Positions 10,189 through 21,534 of a stretch of 64,000 nucleotides of DNA are shown here, in pieces (the first letter of the stretch is position 1; the number at the start of each line of letters is the position of its first letter). The translations under genes were made by a program, and so were the position numbers. Where the stretch lies: contig JAUCBJ010000684.1 in the NCBI GenBank assembly GCA_032718475.1, positions 27,909 to 91,908 on the forward strand. Reading direction: 5' to 3'. Source of the stretch: Nemertoderma westbladi. Taxonomy: Eukaryota; Xenacoelomorpha; Nemertodermatida; Nemertodermatidae. The notes below the pieces were generated by a model. It made no database searches, had not been told where the DNA came from, and saw only the letters and a list, made by a program, of their open reading frames with translations.

Positions 10189-12430
10189 TATTGGCTGTAC
10201 TAATTTGGCCCCCATTACACCCCTTTCATCCCATTGGCTGTACCAGTTTGCCGCCCATTACACCCTTTCAACCCATTGGCTGTACCAGTTTGGCCCCCAT
10301 TACACCCTTTCATTCTATTGGCTGTACCAGTTTGGTCCCCATTACACCCCTTTCATCCCATTGGCTGTACCAGTTTGCCGCCCATTACTCCCTTTCAACC
10401 CATTGGCTGAACCAGTTTGGCCCCCATTACACCCTTTCATCCCATTGGCTGTACCAGTTTGGCCCCCATTACACCCTTTCATCCCATTGGCTGTACCAGT
10501 TTGGCCCCCATTACACCCTTTCATCCCATTGGCTGTACCAGTTTGCCGCCCATTACACCCTTTCATCCTATTGGCTGTACCAGTTTGGCCTCCATTACAC
10601 CCTTTCATCCCATTGGCTGTACCAGTTTGGCCCCCATTACACCCTTTCATCCCATTGGATGTACCAGTTTGGCCTCCATTACACCCTTTCATCCCATTGG
10701 CTGTACCAGTTTGGCCTCCATTACACCCTTTCATCCTATTGGCTGTACCAGTTTGGCCTCCATTACACCCTTTCATCTCATTGGATGTACCAGTTTGGCC
10801 CCCATTACACCCTTTCATCCCATTGGCTGTACCAGTTTGGCCTCCATTACACCCTTTCATCCCATTGGCTGTACCAGTTTGCCGCCCATTACACCCTTTC
10901 ATCCCATTGGCTGTACCAGTTTGGCCTCCATTACACCCTTTCATCCTATTGGCTGTACCAGTTTGGCCTCCATTACACCCTTTCATCTCATTGGATGTAC
11001 CAGTTTGGCACCCATTACACCCTTTCATCCCATTGGCTGTACCAGTTTGGCCCCCATTACACCCTTTCATCCCATTGGCTGTACCAGTTTGGCCCCCATT
11101 ACACCCTTTCATCCCATTGGCTGTACCAGTTTGGCCCCCATTACACCCTTTCATCCCATTGGCTGTACCAGTTTGGCCCCCATTACACCCTTTCATCCCA
11201 TTGGCTGTACCAGTTTGGCCCCCATTACACCTTTTCATCCCATTGGCTGAACCAGTTTGGCCTCCATTACACCCATTCATCCCATTGGCTGTACCAGTTT
11301 GGCCCCCATTACACCCTTTCATCTCATTGGATGTACCAGTTTGGCCCCCCATTACACCCTTTCATCCTATTGGCTCTACCAGTTTGGCCTCCATTACACC
11401 CTTTCATCCCATTGGCTTTACCAGTTTGGCCCCCATTACACCCCTTTCATCCCATTGGCTGTACCAGTTTGCCGCCCATTACACCCTTTCAACCCATTGG
11501 CTGAACCAGTTTGGCCCCCATTGCACCTTGTCATCCTATTGGCTGTACCAGTTTGGCCCCCATTACACCCTTTCATCCCATTGGATGTACCAGTTTGGCC
11601 CCCATTACACCCTTTCATCCCATTGGCTGTACCAGTTTGGCCTCCATTACACCCTTTCATCCTATTGGCTGTACCAGTTTGGCCTCCATTACACCCTTTC
11701 ATCTCATTGGATGTACCAGTTTGGCCCCCATTACACCCTTTCATCCCATTGGCTGTACCAGTTTGCCGCCCATTACACCCTTTCATCCCATTGGCTGTAC
11801 CAGTTTGGCCTCCATTACACCCTTTCATCCTATTGGCTGTACCAGTTTGGCCTCCATTACACCCTTTCATCTCATTGGATGTACCAGTTTGGCCCCCATT
11901 ACACCCTTTCATCCCATTGGCTGTACCAGTTTGGCCTCCATTACACCCTTTCATCCTATTGGCTGTACCAGTTTGGCCCCCATTACACCCTTTCATCCCA
12001 TTGGCTGTACCAGTTTGGCCCCCATTACACCCTTTCATCCCATTGGCTGTACCAGTTTGGCCCCCATTACACCCCTTTCATCCTATTGGCTGTACCAGTT
12101 TGGCCTCCATTACACTCTTTCATTCCATTGGCTGTACCAGTTTGGCCTCCATTACACCCTTTCATCCTATTGGCTGTACCAGTTTGGCCCCCATGACACC
12201 CTTTCATCCCATTGGCTGTACCAGTTTGGCCCCCATTACACCCTTTCATCCCATTGGCTGTACCAGTTTGGCCTCCATTACACCCTTTCATCCCATTGGC
12301 TGTACCAGTTTGCCGCCCAATACACCCTTTCATCCTATTGGCTGTACCAGTTTGGCCCCCATTACACCCCTTTCATCCTATTGGCTGTACCAGTTTGGCC
12401 TCCATTACACACTTTCATCCTATTGGCTGA
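10189..12430 (+). repeat. 42-bp minisatellite
   Basis: About 53 units of 42 bp: ATTGGCTGTACCAGTTTGGC, then CCCCATTACACCCTTTCATC and CC. Variants (GGCTCC, GCCGCC, CATCTCATTGGATG) recur in the same order in different parts, showing higher-order duplication. Because 42 is divisible by three, several frames stay open for hundreds of codons on both strands. These are artefacts of the repeat: no start context, no non-repeat domain, and similar openness in competing frames. Confidence 0.95.
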
Positions 12431-13667
12431 CCACCTCCCAACTCGTCTCTAATACGTTCAGTTTTGTATTTAAATTTAATTTCCTCTTTTTTTAGTGAAA
12501 TATTATACCGCGCGGTATATTTTATTCTTATTTAAGTTATTCGATTTTATTAAACTAACTAACTGTACAAACAAGACGTTTATTTAGTGTCATACTTTGT
12601 ATGAAACACAGAAAGTGAATGAACAGCTATGCAATTTAGGCGAACCTGCACGCTATTTATATAAAAATATGCAATATTTTTTAGAATAAACTTGAGAATG
12701 TTGACTGTTGAGCCAATGGAGTTGTCTAGTCTAGTATTTAGAAAAACATGCAATTTGGTTTTAGTGTATTAAAGGGTTTATTTATCCAATATTTAATATT
12801 GTCAATAAATAATAAAAAACATCCCACAAAGACAGATTAAACGATATCAGCTCTATACCTTTACATATTATATGTAAAGGCATCATATGCAGCATATCAG
12901 CAAAGCAATCATATGCTATATATTTACATCCTTATTACATAATATTGTGCGACTAAACCATATTGCCCGTCTACAATGATTCAACTTGCTTTGTTGCTAA
13001 CTTAGCAGGCGGGACCTTTCTCAATAATTTGTTTAAAATGATCGTTTTGGAATTTTATAATTTATTACCTATTATTTTGTGTTCACGTAATTTTTGCATG
13101 CTGTGTCTTTATGTTTATTTATACTTTCTGTGTCAGAGTCATTTATATTATTATCCATCATTTACTTTATACTTATTTTACAATGTTAAAGTTATTTCCC
13201 CTGTGGTTTCTGGTTTATTATCCAGTTTATAATATAAAACTGAAAAATCTTGTTCTCTTTCGCAAATATTAACTTTAATAATGAACAAAAATCTAAGACC
13301 GGACGTGAACCGGAATTTCATTTGTTAAGAGTTTCATGATCCAAGCGTTATCAATGAATTAAATAGAGAAGATTCTGTAACTGTATTCGTAAATTTAATT
13401 ATTTTAAGGATAGTATCGATCTACAACCCAACTGGTAATTGTTTACCTTTGGCGGCAGGGAGGTTGTAGGGATGTTGGGGATGTCTTATTATTGACATCA
13501 GTGGATGCGGATTTCTAGTAAATAATGTTCACTACTGCATGTTTGAAGGTAAATAGTAATAAAGGTTTTCTTAGGCCTTTAGGCCAGGGATTGCGCAGAC
13601 AGACTTACGACTTCTTTCCAGTGTGTTCCCACCAGAACTATGGGACTCATTTAGCTACCGTTTAAGG
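12431..13667. other. AT-rich intergenic DNA
   Basis: No gene recognised. A perfect palindrome CTTTACATATTATATGTAAAG lies near 12857-12877. An open frame at 12963-13232 is Phe/Leu/Tyr-rich because of base composition and has no family signature. Confidence 0.5.
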
Positions 13668-13795
13668 ATGCAAGGTTATAATTATCACTTTTAAATCATT
13701 AATGCTGCATCAAAAACGAACCCTGGTCTCCATGTGAGGATCGAACCCACGACCTCCAACGAAATTAACTACAATACCAAGGTGGGACTTGGCAA
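13668..13795 (-). mobile_element. tRNA-derived SINE, family a, copy 2
   Basis: On the minus strand it reads CCACCTTGGTATTGTAGTTA, then GGAGGTCGTGGGTTCGATCC (B box), followed by a tail with GATGCAGCATTAATG and CCTTGCATCC. It is the same family as 5598-5745, with several substitutions between the two copies. Confidence 0.7.
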
Positions 13796-13841
13796 AGTGA
13801 CAATATATACAATAGAAATTGCTTAAATGTTACACCCCTTA

Positions 13842-14057
13842 TGAAGAATATCAGGTTTTCACTTTTCGGGCGACTTTTTATTGGGCTTTTATATGAAAAA
13901 TGTGCATTTTTTAAAGTGTGTTATAGCGCTTATTTCTTTCTTATAACCTGGGCAGATAGTAACTCGTGCAGATAGTAATTCGTTTATTGTTTTGGTTAGA
14001 TTCAGCCCTTCTGTAACCTGTGTTTTTAGTGAAAACCTGGTCTTCTTCAGATGGGGT
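13842..14057. mobile_element. MITE with TGAAGAA..CAGGTTTTCACT termini, copy 1
   Basis: Inverted termini: TGAAGAATATCAGGTTTTCA on the left, and on the right the complement of TGAAGAAGACCAGGTTTTCA. The interior has CGCTTATTTCTTTCTTATAACC and TTTATTGTTTTGGTTAGATT, both also present in the foldback at 15451-15885. Non-coding. Confidence 0.65.
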
Positions 14058-14359
14058 GTAGCATTTACTTACATCCGCATGACAGGAGCGCGTTGTGGTT
14101 GGGGAATACGGACATTGGCCACATCCCTAGTAAATTGTGATTGTGCAACGTGGTTGCGAGCAGCAGTTCGACAAGATTATTATTTATAAAGAAAGACCTT
14201 TACCGCCATGAGGTGGACAGGTGGTCTATAAAGTATTAGAAATCACGGTCAAACTATCTATCATGTTATCATATATGTTAGAAAAATTAAGAGGTTTGGG
14301 TCACTAAATTTAGAAACTACCACATATGTGCAGATAGGGGGGGAAACTGTACGCAATAA

Positions 14360-14540
14360 AAATTCATCCCTCTCCAGGGGAAATTCGACGCAAATAACAG
14401 CTGATTATTCTCAAAAATAAAACTGTAACCTGTTCTATTGTGTTTAGTTTATTGTTTTGGTTAAATTTACGTGCCACTGTAACCTGCTCATTTCCCTAAA
14501 TTGAGAATTGAACATTGAGGCGGGATATTAATTCGCCAAG
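14360..14540 (+). repeat. Dispersed repeat R1, copy 1
   Basis: About 180 bp that recurs at 18440-18620 and 51560-51705 in the same orientation. Shared blocks are CTCTCCAGGGGAAAWTCGAC, ACAGCTGATTAYTCTC, CCTGTTCTATTG, TTTATTGTTTTGGTT and CTGTAACCTGCTC. No ORF or pol III promoter is evident. It is probably an uncharacterised non-coding transposon; part of it also lies inside the MITE family at 13842. Confidence 0.65.
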
Positions 14541-15450
14541 GGCAGCACCGTTCTTTAATTGGCGTTTCTTGAAGCTCAGAAATTATAACGCCATTATTTC
14601 AATTTGATATAATAGGACATCCATATGAATTAGTATAGTTATTAGAAATATTAAAGTAAATAATATGACAGGAAATTCAATCCAATGGGTGGACCTTGAA
14701 TCTATATCTTCTACACGTCACCTTGAGACTGACTGTCCCAACATTAGTACGTCTACATTAGAAGCCAGGATATTACTGGACATTGCTACTAGGAAGCTGT
14801 CTGACTGTGCCCGCCTTGTCTATATTGTAGTTTATATATTGGTCAGCCCCACGAGGAAAGACATTTATAATGACTCAGAGTATTTTTATTGGAATTTCTG
14901 AATTTGATCTATTATTTTTTTATTTACTCGAAAAATAATTTTATGTATTGATAGTTGATACTGCATTAGCAGATTAATAAATTTAATTTAGGAATACCAG
15001 GTTTATTTAATACATTATCAATACTCTGTCCCTGTCGTATTTATTATGTTTTAAAGTTTAAACAACCAAGTAATACAACCAATAATAACCAGTACCGGTA
15101 CCGGTAATAATTCAAAACTTATCCTTCACCTTCTTTTCTTTGCATTTAAAAAGCTCTAAATTCAGCATTTTAGTAACCACTGCACTATATAGGGAATATA
15201 CATACTGCTAATAATGGAAAACTCACTAGAATATGAACCAAAAAATGAAATCAGCAAAATCATGAAAACAATAAATCTGGAAAAATTTAAAGAAATCCAA
15301 AATATTCCGAAATATAATTTCGTATTATTTAAGAAATGCAGAATTTATTCAGAAATATCACCACGTTTAGGCCCCCCTCACACGGGGCAACTTATTTCTG
15401 CAATTTGTTTCTGAAACAGTAAAGTAGCCTGCATGGTAACGTTTGGTGGG
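14541..15450. other. AT-rich DNA upstream of RyR
   Basis: No exon recognised. The open frames at 14665-14901 and 15214-15414 show no family features. Near 15370-15440 TCACACGGGGCAACTTATTT precedes the next foldback element and may be an older insertion. Confidence 0.4.
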
Positions 15451-15984
15451 CCCGTGTGAAGAATACCAGGTTTTCACCAAAAACACAGCGTTACAGAAAG
15501 GCTGAATTTAACCAAAACAATAAACGAATTAGTATATGTACAGGTTATAAAACAGAAATAAGCGCTATAAAACACTTAATAAAGATAAATTAAAAAAAAA
15601 TAAAAATCTTCATAATATGAAGATTTTTTATTTTTTTTTAATTTATCTTTATTAAGTGTTTTATAGCGCTTATTTCTGTTTTATAACCTGTACATATACT
15701 AATTCGTTTATTGTTTTGGTTAAATTAATAAATTAAAAAAAAATAAAAAATCTTCATAATATGAAGATTTTTTATTTTTTTTTTAATTTATTTTTATTTA
15801 ATTTATTTTTATATTTTATATATTATATAAAATTCCAATAAAAAGTCGACCGAAAAATGAAATCCTTGTATTCTTCACATGGGCGACAATCGTCCCAAAA
15901 GTGAAATCCTGGTATTCTTTACATGGGCGACAATTGGCCCAAAAGTGAAATCCTGGTATTCTTCAATGGGCGGTTTGCTGAGTC
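15451..15984. mobile_element. Foldback MITE with near-perfect palindrome, copy 2
   Basis: Starts CCCGTGTGAAGAATACCAGG. From 15502 to 15727 lies an almost perfect palindrome with arms of about 112 bp, centred near 15617 (CTTCATAATATGAAG). A second, smaller A/T hairpin with the same centre follows at about 15730-15800. The right end is a three-fold tandem of a roughly 44-bp unit (GTGAAATCCTGGTATTCTTC, ACATGGGCGACAATCG), the complement of the left terminus. It is placed 100-600 bp upstream of the RyR start codon. Confidence 0.75.
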
Positions 15985-16090
15985 TCTAAGCCAACCTCTA
16001 ATTTAGAATTCTCCATGTTTTCGAATAAGGCAGAAAAGCTTTAATAATCAAATTTATCAACTTAATCAAATTATTATAATATTAATTACC

Positions 16091-16171
16091 ATGGCTACTG
16101 GAGAGTCAGGGGGAAGTGGTGACGCAACCGCCCAACAGCAGTCAGAAGATAATCTACACTATCTGAGAACG
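16091..16171 (+). CDS. RYR: RyR exon 1 (start codon)
   Basis: ATG in the context ATTACCATGG begins a 27-codon exon ending HYLRT, in phase 0, at the donor GTAAGT (16172). Like other RyRs, it has an acidic/glycine-rich lead followed by the conserved (F/Y)LRT just before the first intron. Confidence 0.88.
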
Positions 16172-16494
16172 GTAAGTATGGATTCATTAGCATTCGAAAA
16201 AATTACTTAAACATCCTGTTCAGTCATTAACCCTTTGCTGCTCGAATTATTTTTACTGGTTTAAAAAAAATTTTTTTAGATTAGATAAACTGAAAACAGT
16301 CTAAAAGAACACATTAATGCCAAAAAAAAAATTTTTTTATTTTTTGAATATTTTTAATGAATGTTGTTCAGGAACAACAATGAGCATTAAAGGTAGCAAT
16401 AATATTTGGTAAAATAGAATCAGATTCATCTTCCCCACTATCATTACTATCTGGTATGACAATTGAATACACCTTCTCTTTGTTCTGGTACCGA

Positions 16495-16840
16495 ACTACT
16501 ACTCCAAGGATCGGCAGGCTGCATTGGAGCTGCATTTTTAAGAAAACTTTGTCGGCTTGTCGACAAAATTTCGCCGCCACAACTCCCTATAACCCATGAC
16601 ATTTGCTAGATCATCCGCATCTTCAAAGCCAGTGTCCTTCAAGATGCGTCTCAAGAAAGTCATGGGCTGTCCACCATTCTTATACACTCCATGAGGCTGC
16701 CAAATCATAAGATTATGCACTGGCTGGTCCTCGCGGCGAAAGCAATGTCCTGCAAAGCGGAGGCGGCTTTGTTCTACAGTAGTGTCAAGCTTGGGGGGAA
16801 CCAATGAGAGGCACCTCCAATGTTTTATAGTGTCTACTAC
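16495..16840 (-). mobile_element. LINE 3' fragment, A/C family, copy 1
   Basis: The minus strand encodes RLRFAGHCFRREDQPVHNLM, then GGQPMTFLRRILKDTGFEDA, matching the C-terminus of LINE A (46.6 kb) and LINE C (46.9 kb). The 3' end reads AGCATTC-like, GCAGCC, GCCGATCC and a short (TAG)n at about 16495. It is truncated at its 5' side. Confidence 0.85.
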
Positions 16841-17372
16841 TACGGTCAGCATGCTGCATAGCAGCTGCATTATATATATATTACATATATATTAAGAATG
16901 CTGTGCCGGCTTGTCGATAAAATTGCGCTGCAACAACGCATGAGCCATGACATTTGCTAGATCATCCGCATCTTCAAGGTCAGTGTCCTTTAAGATGCGT
17001 CTCAAGAAAGTCATGGGCTGTACCCATGCTTATTCGCTCCATGAGAGCGTCAAAGCACAAGGTTATGCACTGGCTGGTCCTCACGGCGAAAGCAATGTCC
17101 TGCAAAGCGGAGGCGGTTCCGTTCAAGTGTCAAGCTAGTGAAGATTAATGGAAAACCTCCAATGCTATATAGAGTTTGGTTGAAGATGTGTTCCTTGTAC
17201 TTGACAGAGAGAACTCAGCGCAAAATTCTTGTGAAAGTGCCACCCAGAGATTTGGTATCCTCTGCAGTTATAGCCCAGCATGGACTCCCATATAAGAGTA
17301 CTGGTACTACTGCTGCCATAAATAATCGAACCTTAAGGTTTCGTTTAAGGTACCGAACAATTAATTCGCAAG
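16841..17372 (-). mobile_element. LINE 3' fragment, A/C family, copy 2
   Basis: The minus strand encodes KVRLFMAAVVPVLLYGSPCW, AITAEDTKSLGGTFTRILRR and further C-terminal sequence with frameshifts. It ends in the (TAG)n tail near 16841, directly against copy 1. The same family as LINE C, more decayed. Confidence 0.85.
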
Positions 17373-18237
17373 CATAAAAATCTGAATAGGTAATAATAAT
17401 AAATATTAGATGAGACACCAGATGAGTTATGAGACACCACTTCACTTAAATAACTGAGAAATAAAAACTAATAACAGTGTAATTTTAGCTTTCTTAAATG
17501 GGCAATGTTGTTGTGGGACAACAATCTTTAAAACACTACTAACTTGGTTAAAATCTATTAACAATCTATTGGAGCATTCGAAAATCATCTTAGACGTGTT
17601 TTCCTATCTACTCAATTTTTTTGGAACAGAAAAATTAAAGGGAATTGCATTTTTTAACAATATGAATGCACATGTTTTTTCAATTACCGCTTATTGAAGC
17701 ATAGGCTCACAATATGTAAGCCAATGTTCAAATTTCCCTCTTGAAAGCAAACGAAACTGATCCTCAGGTACAAGAAACATGTTGACAACCCATATCAACC
17801 AATCAGATATCACATATTACCATTCTGAGATTAGGAGAGCCAATAATAGGAATGTTGTTCCGGAACAACACTGAGCAGCAAAGGGTTAAAATAATATCAA
17901 ACATTAGAGAAATTACTAATGCAGTAATTTATATAGCTTTTTACTATTTATTATAATGTATGAATTACTTTATCTCACGTCTATCCAAAGTGTGACAATT
18001 GACTTAAAATATTGAAACACTACACTGAGAAATGTAGTTAACTTACTATATACTTAGTTTTGTTTTATTTTTATTCTCGAAAATATGTGGTACCGATGGG
18101 GGGAGGGGGGGGGGGGGGGGCTTGTTAAATTTACCTGAAATTTAGCAATAAATGTTTATGGCGGCTACTCTAATATTTCCAAAGGTAACCTTGTTTATGT
18201 TCATATCATAATTTTCATTGATATATCTTCTGTTTAG

Positions 18238-18369
18238 GGGGACACGGTGTGTTTTATGACTGTTGTAAAGCAAACGACACCGGATGGCGACACTTTTACT
18301 GAGAAGATATCCTTAGCAGCTGACGGATTTGGGAACAGAATGTGTCACTTAGAGATAGTTAACGACAAG
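18238..18369 (+). CDS. RYR: RyR exon 2
   Basis: 44 codons, GDTVCFMTVV to EIVNDK, phase 0 at both ends (acceptor TTTAG, donor GTAAGC). The LAADGFGNRMCHLE block corresponds to the conserved LAAEGLGNRLCFLE of animal RyRs. Confidence 0.92.
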
Positions 18370-18439
18370 GTAAGCTACCGGTACCGGTATGCGGAAAAAA
18401 CTTCGACAGATACGGGAACGCAAACTTTCGACGCAAAGA

Positions 18440-18620
18440 AAATTTATTCCTCTCCAGGGGAAAATCGACGCAAACATCAGCTGATTACTCCAAAAAATAT
18501 AACCATGACCTGTTCTATTGACTTTAGTTTAATATTTTGGTTGAAATAACGCGCCTCTGTAACCTGCTCCTTTCCATAAATTGCTATTTTATCTTTGACG
18601 CGAAATGTTTAATTCGCAAA
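18440..18620 (+). repeat. Dispersed repeat R1, copy 2
   Basis: Shares TCTCCAGGGGAAAATCGACG, CAGCTGATTACTC, CCTGTTCTATTGACTTTAGT and CTGTAACCTGCTCCTTTCC with the copies at 14360 and 51560. It lies at the start of RyR intron 2. Confidence 0.65.
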
Positions 18621-18786
18621 TGTTAATTTGTGAGATTTGCGTCCAGTTTCATCAAGCTGTCTCTCCTTCGATCGATATGGTATATTTAAGCTCTATATGC
18701 CACTACATCATATGGGAAGTTTTTTTTTAAAACTAAATAATCTAAAAAGAGCTTGATAAAATTAAGTCGTCCTTTTTAAAGAAAAT

Positions 18787-18988
18787 GCTAGGTTTGCCCA
18801 CCAATGCCTCCTCAACTTTAGCACATAATCTTACGGGAGAAAGAACTCTAGTGGAAGGCATACTATCTAAACACAATAATATTTTCGACAAAGACGTGGT
18901 GCAATCTTATAAAGCTTTTAGAGCCGATTGCCAGAATCACTTTATTAACGAAGGTTTCATCCGAGGCCCAGCCTTTAACCGCCACGTG
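18787..18988 (+). mobile_element. LINE G-family ORF fragment before the minisatellite
   Basis: The translation LGLPTNASSTLAHNLTGERT .. VVQSYKAFRADCQNHF .. GPAFNRHVLC aligns with the C-terminal part of LINE G at 58.69-58.95 kb (LGLHISSSSNLALKLTNQQT .. VLELYKQHRSDRNENF .. GPAF). It is therefore a LINE remnant and not a host exon. It runs in frame into the following tandem array. Confidence 0.75.
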
Positions 18989-19993
18989 CTCTGTCGCACG
19001 ACAGCGCACGGGTTCCACCATAAACTCTGTCGGACGACAGCGCACGGGTTCCACCATAAACTCTGTCGGACGACAGCGCACGGGTTCCACCATAAACTGT
19101 GTCGGGCGACAGCGCACGGGTTCCACCATAACCTCTGTCGGACGACAGCGCACGGGTTTCACCATAAACTCTGTCGGACGACAGCGCACGGGTTCCACCA
19201 TAAACTCTGTCGGACGACAGCGCACGGGTTCCACCATAATCTCTGTCGTACGACAGCGCACGGGTTCCACCATAAACTCTGTCGGACGACAGCGCACGGG
19301 TTCCACCATAATCTCTGTCGTACGACAGCGCACGGGTTCCACCATAAACTCTGTCGGACGACAGCGCACGGGTTCCACCATAAACTCTGTCGGACGACAG
19401 CGCACGGGTTCCACCATAGACTCTGTCGGACGACAGCGCACGTGTTCAACCATAAACTCTGTCGAACGACAGCGCACGGGTTCCACCATAAACTCTGTTG
19501 GACGACAGCGCACGGGTTCCACCATAAACTCTGTCGTACGACAGCGCACGGGTTCCACCATAAACTCTGTCGTACGACAGCGCACGGGTTCCACCATAAA
19601 CTCTGTCGGACGACAGCGCACGGGTTCCACCATAAACTCTGTCGTACGACAGCGCACGGGTTCCACCATAAACTCTGTCGGACGACAGCGCACGTGTTCA
19701 ACCATAAACTCTGTCGAACGACAGCGCACGGGTTCCACCATAAACTCTGTTGGACGACAGCGCACGGGTTCCACCATAAACTCTGTCGTACGACAGCGCA
19801 CGGGTTCCACCATAAACTCTGTCGGACGACAGCGCAAGGGTTCCACCATAAACTCTGTCGGACGACAGCGCACGGGTTCAACCATAAACTCTGTCGGACG
19901 ACAGCGCACGGGTTCCACCATAAACTCTGTCGGACGACAGCGCAAGGGTTCCACCATAAACTCTGTCGGACGACAGCGCACGGGTTCCACCAC
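18989..19993 (+). repeat. 36-bp minisatellite derived from a LINE ORF
   Basis: About 28 units of CTCTGTCGGACGACAGCGCA plus CGGGTTCCACCATAAA, encoding HGFHHKLCRTTA in the LINE frame. The LINE G copy at 58.9 kb has TSHGFHHRLCLTT at the equivalent place, so the unit is an amplified piece of that coding sequence. Each unit contains the hairpin CTGTCG-GA-CGACAG; variants GTACGA and GAACGA keep or weaken it. Alternating unit types (GTACGA, GTGTTCAACC, TTGGACGA) repeat as blocks. Confidence 0.9.
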
Positions 19994-20110
19994 GCCCTTT
20001 CCACTCTTTATCCGATTTATGTGCCTGTAAATTCTGTCACTCACCCATTACAGATAAATTCCATATCTTGGTCTGTTCATCTGCCCCAACTCTCGCAACT
20101 CTAGCGAACG
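19994..20110 (+). mobile_element. LINE G-family C-terminal remnant after the minisatellite
   Basis: A different frame from the array reads CACKFCHSPITDKFHILVC, a Cys/His cluster like the one that closes LINE G-type ORFs (LINE G itself shows ECFCG at 58.99 kb). The LINE therefore continues on the far side of the array. Confidence 0.55.
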
Positions 20111-20584
20111 ATTAATCTATTTATTTTATAATTTAGTTCCTATTTTAGTCTCGATATTTTCTTACTCTCGATAATTTTACTCTCGATATTTTTATTTTTT
20201 TTGGAACTCGCCATTATCATCACTCGCTTGATTATCGATATTTTTCAACACTCCGTATTTTTTTATTTTACTAGCGTTATTTTTACATCCAATATTTTTC
20301 ATATCTCGGTATTTTTTCAATATAACCTTATTTTACGATGATATAATAATAATCCATTTTTAGTTAACAAATTTTCAATTTTATTATCGATCCATGTGTG
20401 TAGTTCCTATATTCTATTTTAACATATTTATATTTATTGGTCAATTGAAATAATGAATAAATTCTCAGTTGCCTCGCTTGGGGGCGTAATGATTTTATTA
20501 AAAAATATTTAAGCTTTGCGATTTATCTTTATATTTATGTATTTGTTTGGCATGGATTTATTACCAATCTCTTGTTATCCACAG

Positions 20585-20758
20585 GATATACCACCGGACG
20601 TTACTGCCACAATGTTTGTACTTGAGAATGCCATGTCCAGCAAGGCGTTGCAGGAACTGCTAACATCATCGGGTAGTGACCTCATTGATAGTGCCATGTT
20701 TCATAAGACACTACTTTATGGACACGCCGTGCTACTGGGTCACTTCCATAGCAACATG
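20585..20758 (+). CDS. RYR: RyR exon 3
   Basis: 58 codons, DIPPDVTATMFVLENAMSSK to HFHSNM, with acceptor CCACAG and donor GTGAGT, phase 0. It contains KALQELLTSS and TLLYGHAVLLGH, the conserved core of the RyR N-terminal beta-trefoil. Confidence 0.93.
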
Positions 20759-20863
20759 GTGAGTTGTTAGGCGTTAAGCAACCGAATGTCTATTTATTTG
20801 ATTGTAATATTTGTGTGGTTTACATGGTTTATGTTTGTATTTCCAGTTGCAGCTTTCTGTAAC

Positions 20864-21311
20864 ACCGTATTTACTCGAATAAGAGCCCGCCTCGAATTTT
20901 ACGCCCCCCTTACCATCCGCCTTCCCCGAATAAACGCCCCGGAATAAACAATGTGGGGCGTTAACATTGTTGAGAGTTAACTGATTGTTAAGCCTGAAAG
21001 TATATGTTGTAGGGTGTTGTACCGCTGTAATAGGCTGCATTGTAATAAAGATAATCCTGGTTTTATTTGAATTATTTCATTTGTTTAACTTGTTTTCTTG
21101 AATTTAACAACATTCTTTTAGGGTACTTAGATTCAAAATGCTGAAAATCTAGAACATAAACGTAAACGCCCCCACTCCAACCACATAATTTGGAACTTAA
21201 ACGCCTTACCCGAATAAACGCCTCCCTCGAATAAACGCCTCCCCAATTGGCAAACTTTACTTAAAAACTTATAAACTTAAACGGCCAGGCTCTTATTCGA
21301 GTAAATACGGT
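20864..21311. mobile_element. MITE with ACCGTATTTACTCGAATAAG termini
   Basis: A 24-bp perfect inverted repeat starting ACCGTATTTACTCGAATAAG bounds 448 bp in RyR intron 3. The interior repeats CGAATAAACGCC-type motifs several times. Similar non-coding elements are common in animal genomes. No clear target duplication beyond A/T-rich flanks. Confidence 0.8.
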
Positions 21312-21396
21312 ATATAAAGTAAACGTCCCCTACTCCACCTTGTGGGCTGTAACTTAGTTAAACGTTCCCCCACTTCACGTTTTGTTTTATTTGCAG

Positions 21397-21534
21397 TATT
21401 TATCCTGCTTAAAGACCTGCAGCAGTAAAGATAAACTTGCCTTTGATGTTGGATTGTCTGAGGAAGACCCCACGTTAGAGAACAACTGGTGGATAGTTCA
21501 CCCCTCATCTAAGCAGCGATCGGAAGGGGAAAAG
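21397..21534 (+). CDS. RYR: RyR exon 4
   Basis: 46 codons, [20 protein letters not shown] to [16 protein letters not shown], acceptor TTTGCAG, phase 0. The donor is AAAAG|GTAGGC, and the last exonic bases GGGAAAAG plus GTAGGCAGCG are identical to the unit of the following minisatellite. Reading on into the intron stays open to 21631-21633. A second identical donor at 21577 would add 14 in-frame residues. Confidence 0.93.

Larger units (their letters stand above)
16172..18237. other. RyR intron 1
   Basis: Contains two minus-strand LINE 3' fragments (16495-17372) and a broken G run near 18097-18120. The sequences TCAGGAACAACAATGAGCA near 16370 and CCGGAACAACACTGAGCAGC near 17860 flank the LINE pieces as imperfect direct repeats. 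Confidence 0.6.

Noticed and set aside
10191..12495. Long open frames (up to 663 codons) over the 42-bp array on both strands
   Set aside because: The unit is divisible by three and lacks stops in several frames at once; there is no non-repeat domain or splice context. Repeat artefact.
12963..13232. 89-codon ORF as a small membrane protein
   Set aside because: Phe/Leu/Tyr content follows from T-rich DNA; no family motif, no supporting context.
18785..20104. 439-codon ORF as a histidine-rich host protein
   Set aside because: Its non-repeat start matches the LINE G C-terminus and the rest is the amplified 36-bp unit; it lies in RyR intron 2.
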